Source of the DNA: Prosthecobacter gellanilyticus
GTDB lineage: Bacteria > Verrucomicrobiota > Verrucomicrobiia > Verrucomicrobiales > Verrucomicrobiaceae
Assembly (NCBI RefSeq): GCF_007992435.1
Contig: NZ_BKAG01000019.1
Location: forward strand, 1-64,000
DNA length: 64,000 nucleotides
Reading direction: 5' to 3'
Part shown: piece after piece, positions 19,001 to 27,178 of the stretch
Position numbering within the stretch: the first letter of the stretch is position 1
How the letters are laid out: every line of letters starts with the position of its first letter
The notes under the pieces: model-generated
What the model was told of the DNA's origin: nothing
Database searches by the model: none
What the model saw: the letters and a program-made list of their open reading frames with translations, nothing else
Position numbers and translations under genes: made by a program

Positions 19001-19425
19001 AGACGTCTTCCAGCACGAAACCAAATGGTCGAAGGCTTGGCTGTGGGGCTTTCATACTCAATGCGCGCGCCCCAGGTCTCACGGCGCGGCTCGGTCTCGC
19101 CCGGTTGCAGCGGCCAGGCAAACTCCAGGCCCGCCAGCGTCACGCTGCTCGGCCTCAGATAGCGCTCGGCACCATCGCGACCGGTCGTGTTCGTATCACA
19201 CAGGCAGTAGCCGCGCAGTGAGCGCCCGCTGCCAGCACCGGCAGCAGCTTTGTTAAAGCGGCTTTGCTGCTCACCCAGCATCACAAACTGGATGAGGTCC
19301 AGCAGCGCGCTCTTGCCACTGCCATTCGCACCTGTGATCAGCGAGAGACCGGCCACATCAATGAACTGCCGATAGCCATACCAGTTGACCGCGAGGACAC
19401 GGCTCAAGGTGATGCGCGAACTCAT
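16090..19425 (-). CDS. jetC: Wadjet condensin ATPase JetC (MukB/SMC-like)
   Basis: SMC-like motor of the Wadjet complex; 1111 aa, normal for the family. The N-terminal head has Walker A GANGSGKS at 32-39 (SLITGANGSGKSALLDLIQF). Long coiled coils run from about 230-480 and 640-930 around a compact middle region that would be the hinge. The C-terminal head carries the ABC signature KKQSGGE (about 991-997) and Walker B LGLVVMDEAFSKLSGD with Asp1031/Glu1032. Its ATG shares bases with the jetB TGA (ATGA, 19422-19425), which implies coupled translation and fixed stoichiometry. No zinc-hook CxxC is seen, arguing against SbcC/Rad50. Confidence 0.93.
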   Translation of the reverse strand: MSSRITLSRVLAVNWYGYRQFIDVAGLSLITGANGSGKSALLDLIQFVMLGEQQSRFNKAAAGAGSGRSLRGYCLCDTNTTGRDGAERYLRPSSVTLAGLEFAWPLQPGETEPRRETWGARIEYESPTAKPSTIWFRAGRRLAWQDFLNNEAGPQEMRFMPEDEFRTRVRRELDGDVWDRQKAYLDEMAMRSHLGFDPEQMGKTLPRAMAFEPESNFEKFVREFLLEPGMPDVKAVKASVDAHRRAQERLEKMYDQLERLKRISGHHQDWITSKRESALYTHLSDALKHEEALENLNRRKATLEAKRADHADNLEAHEQAVQERERLRSSVEAARTALGDKAVKLEENDRRRREIEKEVSRLETAATHVRELLRDRVRRWQDWMLHGSRLGMDIPDHASKLMSAMQSADESRALAATREMPPVYIQLRDQAMEALRPIEARLAEHEARKAALQKDLGHLQEGHAAPAPLLNALLARGQRAVALGRVVEVKPAAEKWWPLLESMIGLYRRAVLPEDFKAAWDQAQQTPSPTEPLIHPDEVRQAAANVEKGSLREFLETKHQTAGFLLDHLLGGIVAVNKASQLDKHPRALSLDGWLKDPPRRLKITPEKELTLGEEGLRRLRDMREGELRDTEAVIQEVRQDCDDLRSFVNRGREWRLDHFTSPESADEIHLLPRLRSDLGELRATWDLLATPDNVQAMENLRVQNATLEGIHERIGGLKTAITAFSVEQARLEDALVEDVTAEEQSRFARQTSRVLVRGVTDDEITSRIASERQKSTSWRKSIEMAATLALQLETRAVEQRRLRDDQRRELVVVHADLGDALDPDAEDNDLYDQRRDDLETHELERFKTAALEAKKEWEDRLQHQVLDVLREKLSEADRTKRELNRAMDHEIGGWRYQLTSRADKAHSAIWTLVEKGLPSGSEMELFNAAGRDDIERAKAELMAAIDAADNPEDKRHQKALDYRYYHHWDIEAKPAGRGDAAAISLNKSAKKQSGGENQAPFFVATLAAFRRVYDLGRRDEQHNLGLVVMDEAFSKLSGDRIDDCLALARNFGLQLIMAFPEDRLPTMFQHADTVVQCRVERTYDAESEQIQNIENWVVRVEGARLAELVE

Positions 19426-20096
19426 GGCGACACCTCCTCGGCCTCAAGACTTTCCTTGCCACTGCCAGAGGCACTGCTCTGCGGCTGATGCAGATCCACA
19501 CGCGTCTGCCAAGCGGTGATGTCATCAAAGGGAATCACCCGCGCCAGGCTGGGCAGGATCTCAATCTGCATCTCGCCCGCCTGTGTCATGCCTTCCGGCT
19601 TCAGCGTGCGGACCAGCCGATGCCGTTTCAGCCGCACAAGGCAGGACTCGATCTGGGATTTCTCCGGCGTGGCCACCTTGTCAAAATACACCTTCAGCGC
19701 GGCCCAGAGCTGGTCCACGGTCACAATGACCGCCTCCTGGCTGCCCGTGCTGATCTCATCATCATAAAGCCGCCACAGCGCCAGCAGCACCAGCGTCTCA
19801 TCCTTGTCAAAACGACCTAACAAAAGGCATGACTCCGTGCGCGGGCGTGCCTGCAGCAGCGAATGGTCATCATCCACGATCAGCTCCAGCGCCAGCGGCG
19901 CCAGGTAGTCCTCCACATGCGTGCGATAGTGGTCCCGGGCCAGCATATACAGCTCGCGCCCGCTGCCCTCGTCTCCCAGCAGCACACCGCGTCCCAGCAG
20001 CTCTGCCAGCACCTCGCGCAGCGCGGCGCGGTCACTGTCCGGCACATCACTCCAGAAGGAGCGCGGCCAGAGAGGATCAGAGGTGGGGGCAGACAT
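19422..20096 (-). CDS. jetB: Wadjet subunit JetB (DUF4194, MukE-like)
   Basis: KITE-type winged-helix subunit that bridges the kleisin JetA and the JetC heads. 224 aa. Family features include ALREVLAELLGRGVLLGDEG, the LLQARPRTES segment and the DKDETLVLLALWRLYDDE stretch, with a second winged helix around 150-200. Assignment rests on these together with its place between a DUF3375-like and an SMC-like gene. It starts 33 bases after jetA ends. Confidence 0.9.
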   Translation of the reverse strand: MSAPTSDPLWPRSFWSDVPDSDRAALREVLAELLGRGVLLGDEGSGRELYMLARDHYRTHVEDYLAPLALELIVDDDHSLLQARPRTESCLLLGRFDKDETLVLLALWRLYDDEISTGSQEAVIVTVDQLWAALKVYFDKVATPEKSQIESCLVRLKRHRLVRTLKPEGMTQAGEMQIEILPSLARVIPFDDITAWQTRVDLHQPQSSASGSGKESLEAEEVSP

Positions 20097-20129
20097 GGGG
20101 CGGTGATGATGGAGGGTTGTGGCGCTTCC

Positions 20130-21605
20130 TCAAGCCTCCCTTTTGATCGTGAACCGCTCCACACGATGACCCGCGATCTCGTCATGCTCGATGATGTGCG
20201 GTTCCAGGCCATTCCTGCGGCGGACACCGTCCACACTCCAGCGCACGCGCTTCCCGGCCAGGGCAGGCGCATGCTCGTAGGCCACCACGGCCAGCAGATC
20301 CAGCAAGTCGTCCGCCGTTTCCAGAGTGATTTCCTCCGTGCTCATCTCGCCTTTCTTGCTCGGCAGCAGCTTTGCCACCAGGCGCGCCGCGCGTTGAGGT
20401 GTCAGCGCCAGGCGCTGGCGTTCTCTCCACGCCGCCAGCACTTCATCCTCGCTCTGCTTCGAGGCACTGCTTTGACCAAATGTGAGATCCACCGGCATCT
20501 TCGTGCGGCGCGGTTTGTAGAGTGACTCTGAACCAAAGAAGAAACGTGTCTCCACACAGCGCGGAGCGAAGTCCGCCTTCTGCCCGGCGAACTCGGAAAA
20601 GCGTCCACCCGCACTCGCGGCATTGATCGCATCACAGTAGGCTTTGACGAGTTCCGGCCGGCGCCCGCGCAACTCCGTCTGGTAGCGATATCTCTGCTGA
20701 CTGAGCCGGTTGAAGGCCGCCATGCGCAGATCGATGGCCTCGGCGCGTCGTTTCAATCCGCCGAGATCCCGCTCCAGACGCGTGAGCATCATCACCGCAT
20801 GGTCATAGGACTCCGTGTCATCGTAGCCGTAGTGCTCACGCAGGCCTGTGGCCAGCCGCTCACGCATCAGCGGATCATCATGACGCTCCGAAATGGCACT
20901 GCGCGCGTTCTCGATGCGGGTGAGCAATCCGCCACGGCGCAGCGCATCATAGCACACCATGTGCTGCCCCTGGCCAAACTCCTCATAGAGCAGGTTCAGG
21001 GTGTCCGCAGCCGTCGCCGTTTGCCTCTGCCGCTGCTCGAAGCTGGTCACGATCTTCTCCACCGCATGCAGTTGCTCGATGGCACGCTCCAGACGCTGCG
21101 AGAGATCGGTGATGGTCGACCTGAGCTGGTCCGGCGGATTGACCTGCGGATCCAGCACCCCGCGCTCCTCCAGCGTCTGGCAAAGACCGCGCAGCGTGTC
21201 CGCAAAGGTCTTCAGTTCCGCCACACGATCCTCCGCCAGATCACGCAGCATGCGCATCAGTGGTCGCAGGCCCGGGGTGACCACCGCCCAGCGCTCATGC
21301 AGCCCCAGCGTCTGGTCTTCCAACCAGCCGGCAGCGATGAGGCGGTTGAAGAACTGCCCCGCACGCTGCCGCGCATCTCTGAGCGCCGCGCCTTCATCCT
21401 CAGCGAGGAGTGACAGCGGATGCCGGGCAATGACCTCGCGGATGATCTCCGTGGTCTCACGCTGGGAGAGCCGCCCAGCCTCGCCTGCCTCCTCGATCAG
21501 CCGGTCTGCACAGTCCACATACACCGGCGCTGACGGCCGTGCCAGCGGACGGAAGAAATCCGCCGAGACGCTGCGGCTGAGTCGGGTGCTGAGAGTTTCG
21601 GGCAT
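20130..21605 (-). CDS. jetA: Wadjet kleisin JetA (DUF3375, MukF-like)
   Basis: First gene of the Wadjet operon; kleisin-like subunit of 491 aa. The N-terminus is winged-helix-like (FFRPLARPSAPVYVDCADRLIEEAG), the middle (about 110-330) is helical with charged coiled-coil segments, and the C-terminal part has the DUF3375-like block AKLLPSKKGEMSTEEITLETADDLLDLLAVVAYEH. I use the ATG at 21605 because the longer frame begins at a TTG. The operon promoter must lie in the short gap shared with the divergent AsmA-like gene. Confidence 0.9.
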   Translation of the reverse strand: MPETLSTRLSRSVSADFFRPLARPSAPVYVDCADRLIEEAGEAGRLSQRETTEIIREVIARHPLSLLAEDEGAALRDARQRAGQFFNRLIAAGWLEDQTLGLHERWAVVTPGLRPLMRMLRDLAEDRVAELKTFADTLRGLCQTLEERGVLDPQVNPPDQLRSTITDLSQRLERAIEQLHAVEKIVTSFEQRQRQTATAADTLNLLYEEFGQGQHMVCYDALRRGGLLTRIENARSAISERHDDPLMRERLATGLREHYGYDDTESYDHAVMMLTRLERDLGGLKRRAEAIDLRMAAFNRLSQQRYRYQTELRGRRPELVKAYCDAINAASAGGRFSEFAGQKADFAPRCVETRFFFGSESLYKPRRTKMPVDLTFGQSSASKQSEDEVLAAWRERQRLALTPQRAARLVAKLLPSKKGEMSTEEITLETADDLLDLLAVVAYEHAPALAGKRVRWSVDGVRRRNGLEPHIIEHDEIAGHRVERFTIKREA

Positions 21606-21680
21606 GAAGGGCGAAGCCAAGAGGTCACCAGATGCTCCAAGAGGTCAAGTCGGCATGCAAACCGCTCCGTTGACCATCGC

Positions 21681-24452
21681 TTGACCCCACCCGGCCCCGA
21701 AGGCACCTTCCCAGGCTTGAACCAATTCCTCTCCAAAGTCATTCGCCTCATTCTCGGCAGCGGTCTGCTGGCGGGGGCGATTTACTTGGGCACGGATGCC
21801 TTTGGGAAGACCTGGCGCGACTTCGTGATCCGGGAGCTGGCGCAGCGCGGACTGCACCTGGATTTCAGCAGGCTGCGGATCAATCCCGTGGGCGGCATCG
21901 TGGCGCATGATGTGCGTGTCTTCGCCGGGAGTGACCGCAAGCATGTGCTGGCGGACGTGGACCACCTCATCCTCGACTTCAATCTGGGGAAGCTGATGGA
22001 AAAGCAGTTCGTGGTGGAGGCGCTGGAGCTGAGCCACACTCGCGTGTCCTTCCCGGTCGATCCGGAGTCACCCAACCCAACCCGCATTGAGCTGGATGAC
22101 CTCAGCGCGCGTGTCTATATCAATGATGGCCGTCTGGATCTGCAGCAGGTGGAGGGCACGCTCGCCGGCATTGTCCTGAGCCTGACGGGTGAGCTGCTGC
22201 TGCCGCAGAAGACCGAGACGGATCCCCCCACTCCCGGCGTGCCAGCCCCGACCCCCATGCAGCGCGTGCAGGGTCTGCGCGAACATCAGCAGCGGGTGCA
22301 GCGCGGCCTCGACTGGCTCAGCAGGTTCACCTTTGCCAAGGCACCGCATCTGAACCTCGAGGTCAATGGAGCGCTGGACAAACTCAATGAGCTGGATGTG
22401 CGGCTTTTCTTCGAGGTGGAGGGTCTGGAATACGGCAGCTATGCGGCGGACGAAGTGCGCGCCGAGGCAGAATACAACGCGGGCTTTGTGGACCTCACAC
22501 GCTTTCATCTGAAGGACCGTCTCGGTGAGGTGAATGTGAGTGCCTCCTGGCTCATGGGCGCGGAGGATCTGCGGTTTCAGCTCACCTCCAGCGCGGATCT
22601 TCCCGGCCTCGCGCAGGCCTTTCTCGACAACGACAACCTGCGCGAGATCGTCTTCTACGAATCACCTCACCTGGCGCTGGAAGGTGTGTGGCATGTGGAT
22701 GGGCCGCTCTCTGAGCACAAGCGTCCCGTGCAGGTCACGGGGCACCTGGACTGCGGCCGCTTCGGCACCCGGGGTGAGGTCTTTGATGGCTTGAAGGCGA
22801 CCATCGGCGTGGCGCCGGAGGGCGTGTATGTCCGTGATTTTTTACTTCGTCACAAGACCGGCACGTTGAGCGCGCAGACCCTTTTGCATGAGACGCAGGG
22901 CACGCGCTACCAGCTCACAGTGCGCATGGACCCGAATGCGTTTCTGCCCTTCGTGGAGGGGAAGCAGGGCCGGGAGATCATTCAGCGCTTTCAGTTCACC
23001 CCCGAGTCTTCGATCGATCTGGAAGTCGTGGGTGTCGGCACGGATCCTGATCCGAAAACATGGGTCAACAAAGGCCATGGCGATCTCCGGCGCATGAAGT
23101 ATCGCGGCCTGTATGTCGATGAATTCATCGCGGATGTGGAGATCCAGCATCCGCTGATGCACTTTAAGAACATCAAGGTGCGCCGCCCGGAAGGCGTGGC
23201 CGAAGCCACTCATGTGGAGGTGAATGATGTGGAAAAGTGGGTGAAGCTGGACGGCATCAAGTCCGGCATCGACCCCGTGGGTGTGGTGGGCGTCTTCGGC
23301 CCGAAGACGGCGGAGATCGTGGCGAAATACAAGCTGCCCAACACCACCCAGGCCTCCGTGCAGGGGACGATCTGGTATCGCGCGCCGGAAAAGAATGACT
23401 TCGTCGTCAAGTTTCACCATCCTTCCGGAACCGGACGCTATGTGCTCTTCAACGAGGACTATCTCATCCAGTCTCCTGCCGGTGAGCTCACCTTCAAGGG
23501 CATGGACCTGCGTTTTGATGTCAGCGGACACGTTCTTGGAGGCCCCATGAATGCGAAAGGCCGCGTGGATCTCCGGCCCGAGTCTGATGACTTCACCGCC
23601 TTAGTCACCGCGGCCAAATTCCCCTTCGAGGTCTTCAAAAAGCAGATGCCCTTTGAGAAGGTGCGCGCGGATGTGAGCGGGGGACGCGCGGGGACGAAGT
23701 TTGACATTCAATCCTCTTTGTTAGGCGGAAACTTCTCCCTGACGGGCACGACGGCCTCTGAGCGCGACCCGAAAGCTTACACGGGTGAGCTGCTGCTGAA
23801 AAACATCAGCCTGCCGCTCTTTGCCAGCATCTACTGGAAGGGGAATGACAGCCAGGGAGATGCCACCGGGTTCTTCAAGTTCACCGGCCGCATGAATGAC
23901 TGGCAGGCGCTGAAGGGAACAGGTGCCCTGACCATCCTGAATGGAGACCTCTACTCCATCCCCATCGTCGGCATGCTCGCCCCCATGCTCCGCACCATTT
24001 TGCCGAAGCAGATCGCGGGTTATAACATCGCCAAGGAAGCCGACTGCACCTTCAGCGTGGGGGATGGATTCCTGGTGACGAAGGACTTCACCGCCCTGAC
24101 CAGTGCCTTCAAGGTCCTGCTGGATGGCAGCATCGACTTCCTCAACGACCGCCTGGACATGAACGCGCAGGTGCGTGTGCGCGGCCTCCCCGGCATTGTC
24201 TTCCTGCCTTTCAGCGAGCTGCTGGAATACAAGGGCACGGGCCCGCTCTCCGATGCCAAATGGGAGGCCAAGCTCCTGCGCGGCGGCGAACGCACGGTGA
24301 AGGCCCAGCCGCTGGATGAGAACAACAAGCCCGTGGACCGCCCTGCCGCCGAAGGCATGAAGCCGCTGCTGCCGCAGTTGAAAAAGCTCTTCAAGAATCC
24401 GGACAAGCCCGACAAACCCAGTGACGGCAGGCTCTTCCGAAGCCCGGACTAG
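21681..24452 (+). CDS. AsmA-like envelope protein
   Basis: Large membrane-anchored protein, up to 923 aa, of the AsmA/TamB-like group that carries lipids or affects outer membrane assembly. One N-terminal transmembrane segment (about 20-38, VIRLILGSGLLAGAIYLG) and a long extracytoplasmic beta-rich region. The C-terminal block (about 745-860; GTGALTILNGDLYSIPIVGMLAPML through VRVRGLPGIVFLPFSELLEYKGTGPLSDAKWE) matches AsmA C-terminal regions. No ATG exists near the N-terminus: the frame opens at TTG 21681, and TTG 21717 (just before the membrane segment) is an equally good start. It diverges from the Wadjet operon. Confidence 0.82.
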   Translation: MTPPGPEGTFPGLNQFLSKVIRLILGSGLLAGAIYLGTDAFGKTWRDFVIRELAQRGLHLDFSRLRINPVGGIVAHDVRVFAGSDRKHVLADVDHLILDFNLGKLMEKQFVVEALELSHTRVSFPVDPESPNPTRIELDDLSARVYINDGRLDLQQVEGTLAGIVLSLTGELLLPQKTETDPPTPGVPAPTPMQRVQGLREHQQRVQRGLDWLSRFTFAKAPHLNLEVNGALDKLNELDVRLFFEVEGLEYGSYAADEVRAEAEYNAGFVDLTRFHLKDRLGEVNVSASWLMGAEDLRFQLTSSADLPGLAQAFLDNDNLREIVFYESPHLALEGVWHVDGPLSEHKRPVQVTGHLDCGRFGTRGEVFDGLKATIGVAPEGVYVRDFLLRHKTGTLSAQTLLHETQGTRYQLTVRMDPNAFLPFVEGKQGREIIQRFQFTPESSIDLEVVGVGTDPDPKTWVNKGHGDLRRMKYRGLYVDEFIADVEIQHPLMHFKNIKVRRPEGVAEATHVEVNDVEKWVKLDGIKSGIDPVGVVGVFGPKTAEIVAKYKLPNTTQASVQGTIWYRAPEKNDFVVKFHHPSGTGRYVLFNEDYLIQSPAGELTFKGMDLRFDVSGHVLGGPMNAKGRVDLRPESDDFTALVTAAKFPFEVFKKQMPFEKVRADVSGGRAGTKFDIQSSLLGGNFSLTGTTASERDPKAYTGELLLKNISLPLFASIYWKGNDSQGDATGFFKFTGRMNDWQALKGTGALTILNGDLYSIPIVGMLAPMLRTILPKQIAGYNIAKEADCTFSVGDGFLVTKDFTALTSAFKVLLDGSIDFLNDRLDMNAQVRVRGLPGIVFLPFSELLEYKGTGPLSDAKWEAKLLRGGERTVKAQPLDENNKPVDRPAAEGMKPLLPQLKKLFKNPDKPDKPSDGRLFRSPD

Positions 24453-24460
24453 GACTCAAG

Positions 24461-24496
24461 AGCCCCTTCGTGTGGAGCTGTCTTTTAAAAGGGGCT
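24461..24496. terminator. Weak hairpin between convergent genes
   Basis: AGCCCCTT (24461-24468) pairs with AAGGGGCT (24489-24496) across a 20-base loop between two convergent stop codons. There is no long T run, so termination is possible but unproven. Confidence 0.4.
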
Positions 24497-24503
24497 GTTC
24501 AGA

Positions 24504-25043
24504 TCACTCCCTCCAGAAATGCTTTCTCCCCGGATCACGGAACGCATTTTCAAGACTGTCGAAGAGCGAGTTCAACCTCGCCTCCTCCTTGATCACATAC
24601 TCCACCGTGTGGGCATGGGTGGAAACGGGATAGCTCTTCACCACCTTCGGCTCGGTGAGCGTAGGTGAGATGCGCCCTGCGGCCTCCGTGACTGCCTGGC
24701 GGGCTTTGTCGATGGCCTGCTGCCCCACGGCGACCACGCCATTTCCTTCCAGCCTCACCGGCTCCAGGTAGTAAAAGCGCACGGCCGTGTTGGAGCTCAG
24801 CGTGAGATTCACCTCCACCACACGTGCCGCCGCATCCGCGATATACTCATGCTTCGAAAGGGCGATGATCTGCCCGGCCTTCACGATGTAGCGGCCGCCC
24901 TTGAGCGAGCCGGTCCAAAGGCCGTCTTGGAGGAACTCCTCGGGGACTGGCTTCGTCTGCGTCGGTCCGGTGGTGCCTTGCGCATGCAAAAATCCGCCGC
25001 TGAAACCCAGGACCACGACGAGGAGGGGAAGAAAGTTTTTCAT
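24504..25043 (-). CDS. Secreted protein of unknown function
   Basis: I do not recognise this family. 179 aa from the ATG at 25043, which opens a signal peptide (MKNFLPLLVVVLGFSGGFLHAQ). The mature protein begins with a Thr/Pro-rich stretch, then a mixed alpha/beta region (VKAGQIIALSKHEYIADAAARVVEVNLTLSSNTAVRFYYLEPV) and a helical, basic C-terminus. It has no cysteines and no internal membrane segment. The ATG has a purine-rich AAGGGG nearby, one of the few Shine-Dalgarno-like sites here. It lies between the AsmA-like gene and the LPS fusion gene, so an envelope role is a guess from context only. Confidence 0.7.
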   Translation of the reverse strand: MKNFLPLLVVVLGFSGGFLHAQGTTGPTQTKPVPEEFLQDGLWTGSLKGGRYIVKAGQIIALSKHEYIADAAARVVEVNLTLSSNTAVRFYYLEPVRLEGNGVVAVGQQAIDKARQAVTEAAGRISPTLTEPKVVKSYPVSTHAHTVEYVIKEEARLNSLFDSLENAFRDPGRKHFWRE

Positions 25044-25158
25044 AATCCCCTTCAAACTGCCAAACATCGCCGCAGTTGTAAATCTCCGCTTATCGGACCT
25101 GCGCCTACGATTTCTCCGCGATTGCCAGCCCTGCCTGATTGTGTCAGGGAAGGAGCCC

Positions 25159-27117
25159 ATGAGCCAGCCCGACCCACCTCAGCACACGCGCTTCGAACTC
25201 GCGCGCTACTGGCTCGTGTACATGGCCTTCCTGGGCATGGAGGCGGTGCTCAAGATGCTGCCGCTCATCCTCATCTGGCATGTGGGGCGCGCCCTGGGTG
25301 CCGTGTCCTGGTTCGTCATCGGCAAATACCGCCGTCTGGTGCTGCGGAACGTCCGCATCGCCTTTGGACGGGAGAAAGATGAAGCGTGGCAGAGGAAGAC
25401 CGCGCGGGCGCACTTCTTGTCCGTTTTTGCCAATGGGCTCAGCGGCCTGAAACTCGCCACCATGACGCGGGAACAGATCGAGGCCCGCGTGCGGCTGGAC
25501 GGCATGGAGCACATGCAGGCCGCGCTGGCACTTGGCCAGCCCATCCTCGGCCTCGTCACTCATCAAAGCTGCTGGGAGGTGCTGAACAAGCTGCCCAATT
25601 TCTGCTCGTTTGGCCGTCATCCGGGCGTGATCTACCAGCCGCTGCACAATCCCTACATGGATGCGCACGTCCTGCGTGCCCGGCAAAAGCACGGCTACGC
25701 CATCTTCAACAGGCAGGAGGGCTTTCACGCGCCTATGAAGCACCTCCGTGAGGGTGGCAGTCTCGGCATCCTGGTGGACCAGCACGCGGGAGACCTGGGC
25801 GTGTGGGCACCCTTCTTTGACCGTCTCGCCTCCACCACGCCGATCGCCGGCATGGTCGCCCTGCGCACGAAGGCCATCATGGTCACCCTGGCCGTGTATG
25901 ACGATGGTCCTGCACGCTGGCGCGCCAGCTATGGTCCTGCCATTCGTCCCACAGTGGAGTCCACCTTTCAGACTCTCACTGCCGAGGTGAATCAAGCCGT
26001 GGAGGCCCTCATCCGCCAGCAGCCGGAGAGCTGGTTCTGGGTGCACAACCGCTGGAAGACACCGAAGCCGCTCCTCATGATCAACAGCTACCGCCGCGGC
26101 ATCGCCTACCCGCCGGGGTATGACATGAGCCGCCTGCAGCCCTTCGAGCTGCTTGTCAGATCACCTAATTGGTTAGGCGATGCCTGCATGGCCTTCCCTG
26201 CCGTGCGCGCCATGCGCACCGGCCGCCCGGATCTGAAGCTCACCGTCTTCGGCCCGGAGAAGCTGCGTGACCTCTGGGAAGCCCAGCCCGGCGTGGACCG
26301 CTACATTGGCAAGGACAACAAGGAAGGCCTCTTCTCCGTGGCGCGCCGGATCAAAAACAGCGGCGTGCCCTTTGATGCGGCGGTGCTTCTGACCAACAGC
26401 ACCCGCAGCACGCTGGAGCTGTGGCTCGGTGGCATCGAGCGTCTTATTGGTTATACCGGCTCCTTCCGCAGCAAGTTCCTGCGTCACAAGATCCGCGAGC
26501 CCAAGGTCAAAGGACCGCCCGTCCATCACACCGATCGCTATCTCTACATCGCCAAGATCATCGGCTCTGAAGTCTCCGATGCTCTGGTCCCCAACCGCGA
26601 ACCGGCAACCAAAAACGGCGAACTGAAGATCGGCATCTGCGCCGGCGCTGAATACGGCCAGGCCAAACGCTGGCCGCTGGATCGCTTTGCCGAGGTGATG
26701 AAGCAGGTCTCCAGCCAGCGCGCAGGCATCTCCTGGACCTTCTACGGCGCTCCGGGTGAAGCCGCCATGGGCGAGCAGCTTTCAACCCTGGTGGGTGATG
26801 CCGTGAAGCACACGAATCTCGTCGGCAAGACCAAGCTGGCCGAGCTCATCACCCAGCTTCGCGGCTGTGATCTGCTGGTCACAAATGACACCGGCACCAT
26901 GCACCTCGCCGCCGCCCTCGGCGTGCCGACGGTGAGCATTTTTGGTTCGACCGAACCCATCCTCACCGGCCCGCTCGGTGACCAGCATACCGTCATTCGT
27001 CATCAAGTCCCCTGCAGCCCCTGCTTCAAGCGCGAGTGCCCCTTTGGTCACTATGAGTGCATGACGAAGATCACGCCGGAGAGAGTGGCGGGTGCTGTGA
27101 TGGCGAGGATCAGCTAG
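25159..27117 (+). CDS. Fused lipid A acyltransferase (LpxL-like) and heptosyltransferase (GT9)
   Basis: Bifunctional lipopolysaccharide enzyme of 652 aa. Residues about 20-320 are a LpxL/HtrB-type late acyltransferase: membrane segment near 18-40, catalytic HX4E (His135-Glu140, THQSCWE), YQPLHNPYMDAHV, and WFWVHNRWK near its end. Residues about 330-652 are a GT9 heptosyltransferase (RfaF/WaaF-like): LLVRSPNWLGDACMAFPAVRAMR, GICAGAEYGQAKRWP, and the nucleotide-sugar block VTNDTGTMHLAAALGVPTVSIFGSTEP. The two halves are normally separate proteins. The start has a good Shine-Dalgarno (AAGGAG, 5-6 bases before the ATG); 86 further residues of open frame upstream do not look like the family. Confidence 0.93.
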   Translation: MSQPDPPQHTRFELARYWLVYMAFLGMEAVLKMLPLILIWHVGRALGAVSWFVIGKYRRLVLRNVRIAFGREKDEAWQRKTARAHFLSVFANGLSGLKLATMTREQIEARVRLDGMEHMQAALALGQPILGLVTHQSCWEVLNKLPNFCSFGRHPGVIYQPLHNPYMDAHVLRARQKHGYAIFNRQEGFHAPMKHLREGGSLGILVDQHAGDLGVWAPFFDRLASTTPIAGMVALRTKAIMVTLAVYDDGPARWRASYGPAIRPTVESTFQTLTAEVNQAVEALIRQQPESWFWVHNRWKTPKPLLMINSYRRGIAYPPGYDMSRLQPFELLVRSPNWLGDACMAFPAVRAMRTGRPDLKLTVFGPEKLRDLWEAQPGVDRYIGKDNKEGLFSVARRIKNSGVPFDAAVLLTNSTRSTLELWLGGIERLIGYTGSFRSKFLRHKIREPKVKGPPVHHTDRYLYIAKIIGSEVSDALVPNREPATKNGELKIGICAGAEYGQAKRWPLDRFAEVMKQVSSQRAGISWTFYGAPGEAAMGEQLSTLVGDAVKHTNLVGKTKLAELITQLRGCDLLVTNDTGTMHLAAALGVPTVSIFGSTEPILTGPLGDQHTVIRHQVPCSPCFKRECPFGHYECMTKITPERVAGAVMARIS

Positions 27118-27152
27118 CGAAGCCTCAGGAGTCCATTCACGACTCTCCTCCC

Positions 27153-27169
27153 CGGCAGCAGGGCTGCCG
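27153..27169. terminator. Stable hairpin between convergent genes
   Basis: CGGCAGC-AGG-GCTGCCG is a perfect 7-bp stem with a 3-base loop, 36 bases after the fusion gene and 10 bases before the stop of the nuclease gene on the other strand. It has no T run, so its role as terminator is inferred from position. Confidence 0.45.
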
Positions 27170-27178
27170 CAGTCCATG

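Noticed and set aside
16090-19425. SbcC/Rad50 repair ATPase instead of JetC
   Set aside because: No zinc-hook CxxC, no SbcD partner, and the neighbours are the DUF3375, DUF4194 and DUF3322/2220-like genes of Wadjet.
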